Shown here one piece after another: positions 60,643-64,000 of a stretch of DNA of 64,000 nt; positions within the stretch are counted from its first letter, which is position 1, and each line of letters begins with the position of its first letter. This DNA comes from CBDCUI01 sp965223115 (GTDB taxonomy: Bacteria > Pseudomonadota > Gammaproteobacteria > UBA4575): contig OZ244982.1 of NCBI GenBank assembly GCA_965223115.1, positions 1,550,001 through 1,614,000 on the forward strand, read 5' to 3'. A model generated the notes under the pieces. It was given only the letters and a program-made list of their open reading frames with translations. It made no database searches and was not told the origin of the DNA. A program made the position numbers and the translations under genes.

Positions 60643-62400
60643 ATGCGTATGGAAAAAGAATCCTCTATCAAGGTTTTTATACGAAACAGACTCGAGAACT
60701 TACGTTTACGGACTTCAAGACCTGATGCACTTATACAGCTAGCAGTACTAGGCATAATAGCGGGCTTGATGACAGGCATAGTCATTGTGTCATTCAGGCT
60801 TCTCATTGAAGCAATACAGATATCCTTTTTACCTTATGAAGACCCAGAAAATTATGAAGGATTACCTACCTATTTACGCATATTAATTCCTATCAGCGGA
60901 GCTATTGTAATTGCACTGATTTTTAAGCTCTTTGCCAAAGGTGAGTATACCGTAGGTGTCTCTCATGTAATGGAACGTCTTTCTTATCATCAAGGCTACT
61001 TACGTTTGCGTGGCATCATAGTGCAATACATAGGCGCTGGAATTGCTATTATTTCTGGGCAATCTTTAGGCAGAGAAGGGCCTGCAATTCATTTAGGTGC
61101 GGGCACGAGTAGTTATCTAGGACAGCAATTGGGTTTACCTAATAACACCATACGGACTCTTGTTGCATGCGGGACTGCGGCTGCAATTGGAGCTTCATTT
61201 AATACTCCATTAGCAGGTGTAATTTTTGCGCTTGAAGTTGTGATGATGGAATATACATTAGCAAGCTTTCTTCCTGTAATACTTTCTGCCGTAAGTGCCA
61301 CAGCTATATCACATGCAGTATTCGGATCAAATTCAGTTTTTTCAGTCCCTAACTTTCATTTACTTACACTATTAGAGTTACCTTACATTGTACTTCTTGG
61401 CGTTATTACTGGATTTATTGCATTTATATTTATCTTTTTAACAAAAGCATCATCACGTCTTGGAAATCATTTATCGTTATGGGTTAAATTTATTCTTGCT
61501 GGTTCAATAACCGGAATCCTTGCAATTTTTTCACCACAGATAATGGGAATTGGTTATGACACCGTAAACAATATATTAGTTAATAATATTGGAATTACAT
61601 TACTAATCATAATTTTTGTCACAAAGCTTATCGCTACCGCTTGCAGCATTGGCTTGGGATTACCCGCAGGATTGATAGGCCCTACAATTGTGATCGGATC
61701 TTGCTTAGGAGGAATCATGGGCCTATTTGCACAACCAATATTTCCTAATCTAGCCTCATCCCCTGGCTTGTATGCACTTATTGGCATGGCAGCTATGATG
61801 GGCGCAACTTTACAAGCTCCTCTTGCCGCATTAACTGCCGTATTCGAATTGACCAGTAACCCTAATATTATTTTACCCGGTATGTTAGCCATTGTTACTG
61901 CACAGCTCACTGCAAGTCAGCTATTTGGTCAGCGTTCAATTTATAGAATGCTGATGCAGCAAAAAGGATTAGACTATCGTCATGAACCGATGATCCAAGC
62001 ATTAAGAAGAATTGGTGTTGCCAATGTAATGAATCGTAATGTGCAACGCAGCAAACAAATTGTCAACAAAGAACAAGCAAGCGCACTAATAGCAGGTAAT
62101 GCAGAATGGATTGTAATTGAAAAAGATGATCCTATTGCTTTGCTACCAACAACAGACTTAACAAATTACATTACAGAAAACGATGATCTAGAATTAAATG
62201 AGATAAATTTAATGGAAATACCAGCTAAACGCTTACAAGCTAGCAGTATTGACCTACGCGCTACAGCTGATTCTGCACGTGAACGTTTTATCGAAGAAGA
62301 TGTAGAAGCATTATGCATACGCAGCGTTATTGCGCCTGGAGCCATAAGAATTTATGGTGTACTCACTAAAGAAAAATTTAAGAGTTCTTATAATATTTAA
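60643..62400 (+). CDS. ClC-family chloride channel/antiporter
   Basis: 585 residues, about a dozen membrane segments. GREGPAIHLGAGTSS selectivity motif, FNTPLAGVIFALEVVMMEY with the gating Glu, and GLPAGLIGPTIVIG. The C-terminal ~120 residues are a cytoplasmic, CBS-like domain. Divergent from argC; hemJ follows 17 bp later. Confidence 0.92.
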   Translation: MRMEKESSIKVFIRNRLENLRLRTSRPDALIQLAVLGIIAGLMTGIVIVSFRLLIEAIQISFLPYEDPENYEGLPTYLRILIPISGAIVIALIFKLFAKGEYTVGVSHVMERLSYHQGYLRLRGIIVQYIGAGIAIISGQSLGREGPAIHLGAGTSSYLGQQLGLPNNTIRTLVACGTAAAIGASFNTPLAGVIFALEVVMMEYTLASFLPVILSAVSATAISHAVFGSNSVFSVPNFHLLTLLELPYIVLLGVITGFIAFIFIFLTKASSRLGNHLSLWVKFILAGSITGILAIFSPQIMGIGYDTVNNILVNNIGITLLIIIFVTKLIATACSIGLGLPAGLIGPTIVIGSCLGGIMGLFAQPIFPNLASSPGLYALIGMAAMMGATLQAPLAALTAVFELTSNPNIILPGMLAIVTAQLTASQLFGQRSIYRMLMQQKGLDYRHEPMIQALRRIGVANVMNRNVQRSKQIVNKEQASALIAGNAEWIVIEKDDPIALLPTTDLTNYITENDDLELNEINLMEIPAKRLQASSIDLRATADSARERFIEEDVEALCIRSVIAPGAIRIYGVLTKEKFKSSYNI

Positions 62401-62417
62401 ATCAGGATATTCAAATT

Positions 62418-62837
62418 ATGCTCTGGGTAAAAGCATTTCATATCATATTCATGGTAACTTGGTTTGCAGGTTTGTTTTATTTGCCCAGATTATTTGTGTA
62501 CCACTCTTTGGCAGAGGACCAAATCAGCATTGATCGTTTTAAGGTCATGGAACGCAAATTGTTTTTTGGAATTATGACACCAGGAGCTGTACTTACGTTA
62601 CTATTTGGGGTCTGGTTACTTGCTTATTTACCAGCATATTTACATACCAACTGGATGCTTATTAAGCTTGGTTTAGTATTACTGCTTATTATTTATCATA
62701 TCTGGTGTGGAGTACTTGTAAAACACCTTAAATATGATAATAACCAACACTCGCATGTATGGTATAGATGGTTCAATGAAGCACCTGTCTTAGCCTTAAT
62801 TGCAATTATAATTTTAGTGGAAGTCAAGCCTTTTTAA
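62418..62837 (+). CDS. hemJ: Protoporphyrinogen IX oxidase HemJ
   Basis: 139 residues, four membrane segments. KAFHIIFMVTWFAGLFYLPRLFVYH at the start is characteristic, and LIKLGLVLLLIIYH contains the conserved Lys. It oxidises protoporphyrinogen IX to protoporphyrin IX in haem synthesis and replaces HemG/HemY in many proteobacteria. Confidence 0.93.
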   Translation: MLWVKAFHIIFMVTWFAGLFYLPRLFVYHSLAEDQISIDRFKVMERKLFFGIMTPGAVLTLLFGVWLLAYLPAYLHTNWMLIKLGLVLLLIIYHIWCGVLVKHLKYDNNQHSHVWYRWFNEAPVLALIAIIILVEVKPF

Positions 62838-62888
62838 CCATAAAGCTGATAATTCACTTTATAGATATATATTCATACGGCAACAAAA

Positions 62889-64000
62889 CTATTTAGTATA
62901 GTTGAATTCACCTGAATCAATCCTTTTACATGCTTCTGTAATACCATTGTCACATGCGTAATTGATGAGCTCAAACGCTTTTTTGTCATCACGTATAGTC
63001 CCTATTCCATTGCGCTTCATCCAAGCAAGTTTTCCACATGCTAATGGCTCTCCTTTATTGATACACCCAATAGATAAAAGATGATGCAAATTACGACATG
63101 CATTACGTAGCTTTTTATCACATGCTTGCTCCCAATATGCCGAACTGCGACCAGGATGGGAACTACCAAACGTATGGGTAAAATAAATACTCATAAAAAA
63201 CACAATCCAAATTCCCATATGAACCAGATTAAGTTGTTGCGAGCTTAAACTAAACCGCAACGTACTTGGCCACATGCTAGAAAAATTAATCGCCCTTGCA
63301 AAACGATCTAAATACTGGATTGTTAAATTTAATAACGGTACTGCTAATAGTTTGTCATAAAACGTGGGGGTTCCAACATGGTCGAGTAGCGCAAACAGTA
63401 TTAACACACTTATACCGTACATGGTGCCAAACATAATTCGACCAAAATTAGTACGCGGAGATGTAGAAGGGTCAGTAACAAGTAAATGTAAGCCAAGAAA
63501 AACAGCTACTGGTACATCAGACGTGATAAAAAAGTAAACCCCTGTGGTTTTATAATAGAACAAAGCGACCAAAAATAATGTAACAGCCGCCGATAAAGTT
63601 ACTAAAGTTACTTTAAATAAATACTGAACAACCAAGCTAAGTAAAAAAATACACAGAAACATATGCTCTGGATAGGCAATCGTCTCTGCAATGGCTTGCC
63701 CCCAGCTAATATCAGTATTATTAGTTGCTATCAATAACAGTGAGGCGACTGACAAGCTGAATGCCGAAGGGTTAAAGATGTGTGTACGACGACCTTCTTT
63801 ATTCCAAGTTATAAATTCTTTCGCTAAAGCACCAACAGTGACCATTGCGAATTGCAGATAAAAAACATCATCTTTAAACCACAAAAATAAATTTGTGCTA
63901 AAAATAATTGGGAACATTCCAAAACCAAAACGCCATTCTCTCCCTCTCGCCCAAGACATTAGGACATCTAATGCGTAGAGAAATACAATTTGAGCAAATA
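62889..64000 (-). CDS. RnfD-like membrane protein with C-terminal Sel1-type repeats (5' end outside window)
   Basis: The frame stays open past the internal ATG at 63959 to the window edge (adding FAQIVFLYALDVL), so the start is missing and at least 369 residues are coded. The membrane part has THIFNPSAFSLSVASL and HLLVTDPSTSPRTNFGR, like NqrB/RnfD-type quinone-side subunits, in about eight segments. After it come Cys-rich Sel1-like repeats: YWEQACDKKLRNACRNLHHL, ACGKLAWMKRNGIG and YACDNGITEACKR. No other rnf genes are seen, so a stand-alone redox or carrier role is possible. Confidence 0.7.
   Translation of the reverse strand, partial: FAQIVFLYALDVLMSWARGREWRFGFGMFPIIFSTNLFLWFKDDVFYLQFAMVTVGALAKEFITWNKEGRRTHIFNPSAFSLSVASLLLIATNNTDISWGQAIAETIAYPEHMFLCIFLLSLVVQYLFKVTLVTLSAAVTLFLVALFYYKTTGVYFFITSDVPVAVFLGLHLLVTDPSTSPRTNFGRIMFGTMYGISVLILFALLDHVGTPTFYDKLLAVPLLNLTIQYLDRFARAINFSSMWPSTLRFSLSSQQLNLVHMGIWIVFFMSIYFTHTFGSSHPGRSSAYWEQACDKKLRNACRNLHHLLSIGCINKGEPLACGKLAWMKRNGIGTIRDDKKAFELINYACDNGITEACKRIDSGEFNYTK

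Overview
The window looks like chromosome of an AT-rich, free-living gammaproteobacterium. The evidence is a 16S-tRNA-Ile-tRNA-Ala-23S-5S operon of gammaproteobacterial form and several typical gene strings: birA-coaX-SPOR next to tRNA-Thr, and tyrS / M23 peptidase-anmK ... erpA-bactofilin-DUF6776-argC / hemJ. No species name can be given from the sequence alone. Most of the window is ordinary core chromosome; three stretches look accessory.

Layout. 1-3.6 kb: the tail of UDP-glucose dehydrogenase, a heme-dependent N-demethylase-like protein (DUF3445), a lipoprotein, and small genes behind a CRP-type operator. 3.7-16.8 kb: one long minus-strand block that reads as a full amide-use operon, in transcription order amiC (amide sensor), amiR (ANTAR antiterminator), an RNA leader with an ANTAR-type hairpin, a Tat-exported binding protein, two permeases and two ATPases of the urea/amide (Urt) ABC type, aliphatic amidase AmiE, a CbbQ/NorQ-type AAA+ ATPase, a CbbO/NorD-type VWA protein, and acetyl-CoA synthetase. 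Together they would sense and import short amides, split them to a carboxylate plus ammonia, and activate the acetate to acetyl-CoA.

17.5-24.7 kb: the most unusual region. An intact tRNA-Thr(TGT) is followed on its 3' side by two tandem blocks of 3.0 and 4.0 kb. Each ends in a 47-bp copy of the 3' part of that tRNA (from the anticodon arm to CCA), next to a conserved arm, 172 bp in all with the tRNA piece. Each block carries one 709-residue secreted FG-GAP (integrin-alpha-like) repeat protein. The two proteins are identical at both ends but diverged in the middle (about residues 147-412). No integrase is present, so these look like non-autonomous, att-bounded cargo elements stacked at one tRNA site.

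24.7-41.6 kb: housekeeping genes (SPOR protein, coaX, birA, lytic transglycosylase, glnS, hisI, mnmH, uup) plus a DsrE-TusA-SQR-like-DUF1641 sulfur-type cluster, a MscS channel, a MetX-like hydrolase and a lipoprotein globin. 41.8-48.2 kb: the rRNA operon on the minus strand, with two promoters and a decayed duplicate of tRNA-Ile in the spacer. 48.6-50.4 kb: a secreted cupin (DMSP-lyase-like) protein with RTX repeats, visibly richer in G+C than its surroundings and preceded by an AT-rich spacer with a 71-bp direct repeat. 51-64 kb: MscS channel, tyrS, M23 peptidase, anmK, a small Tat-signal protein, an outer-membrane barrel, erpA, bactofilin, DUF6776 protein, argC, ClC channel, hemJ, and the start-less end of an RnfD-like membrane protein with Sel1 repeats that runs off the right edge.
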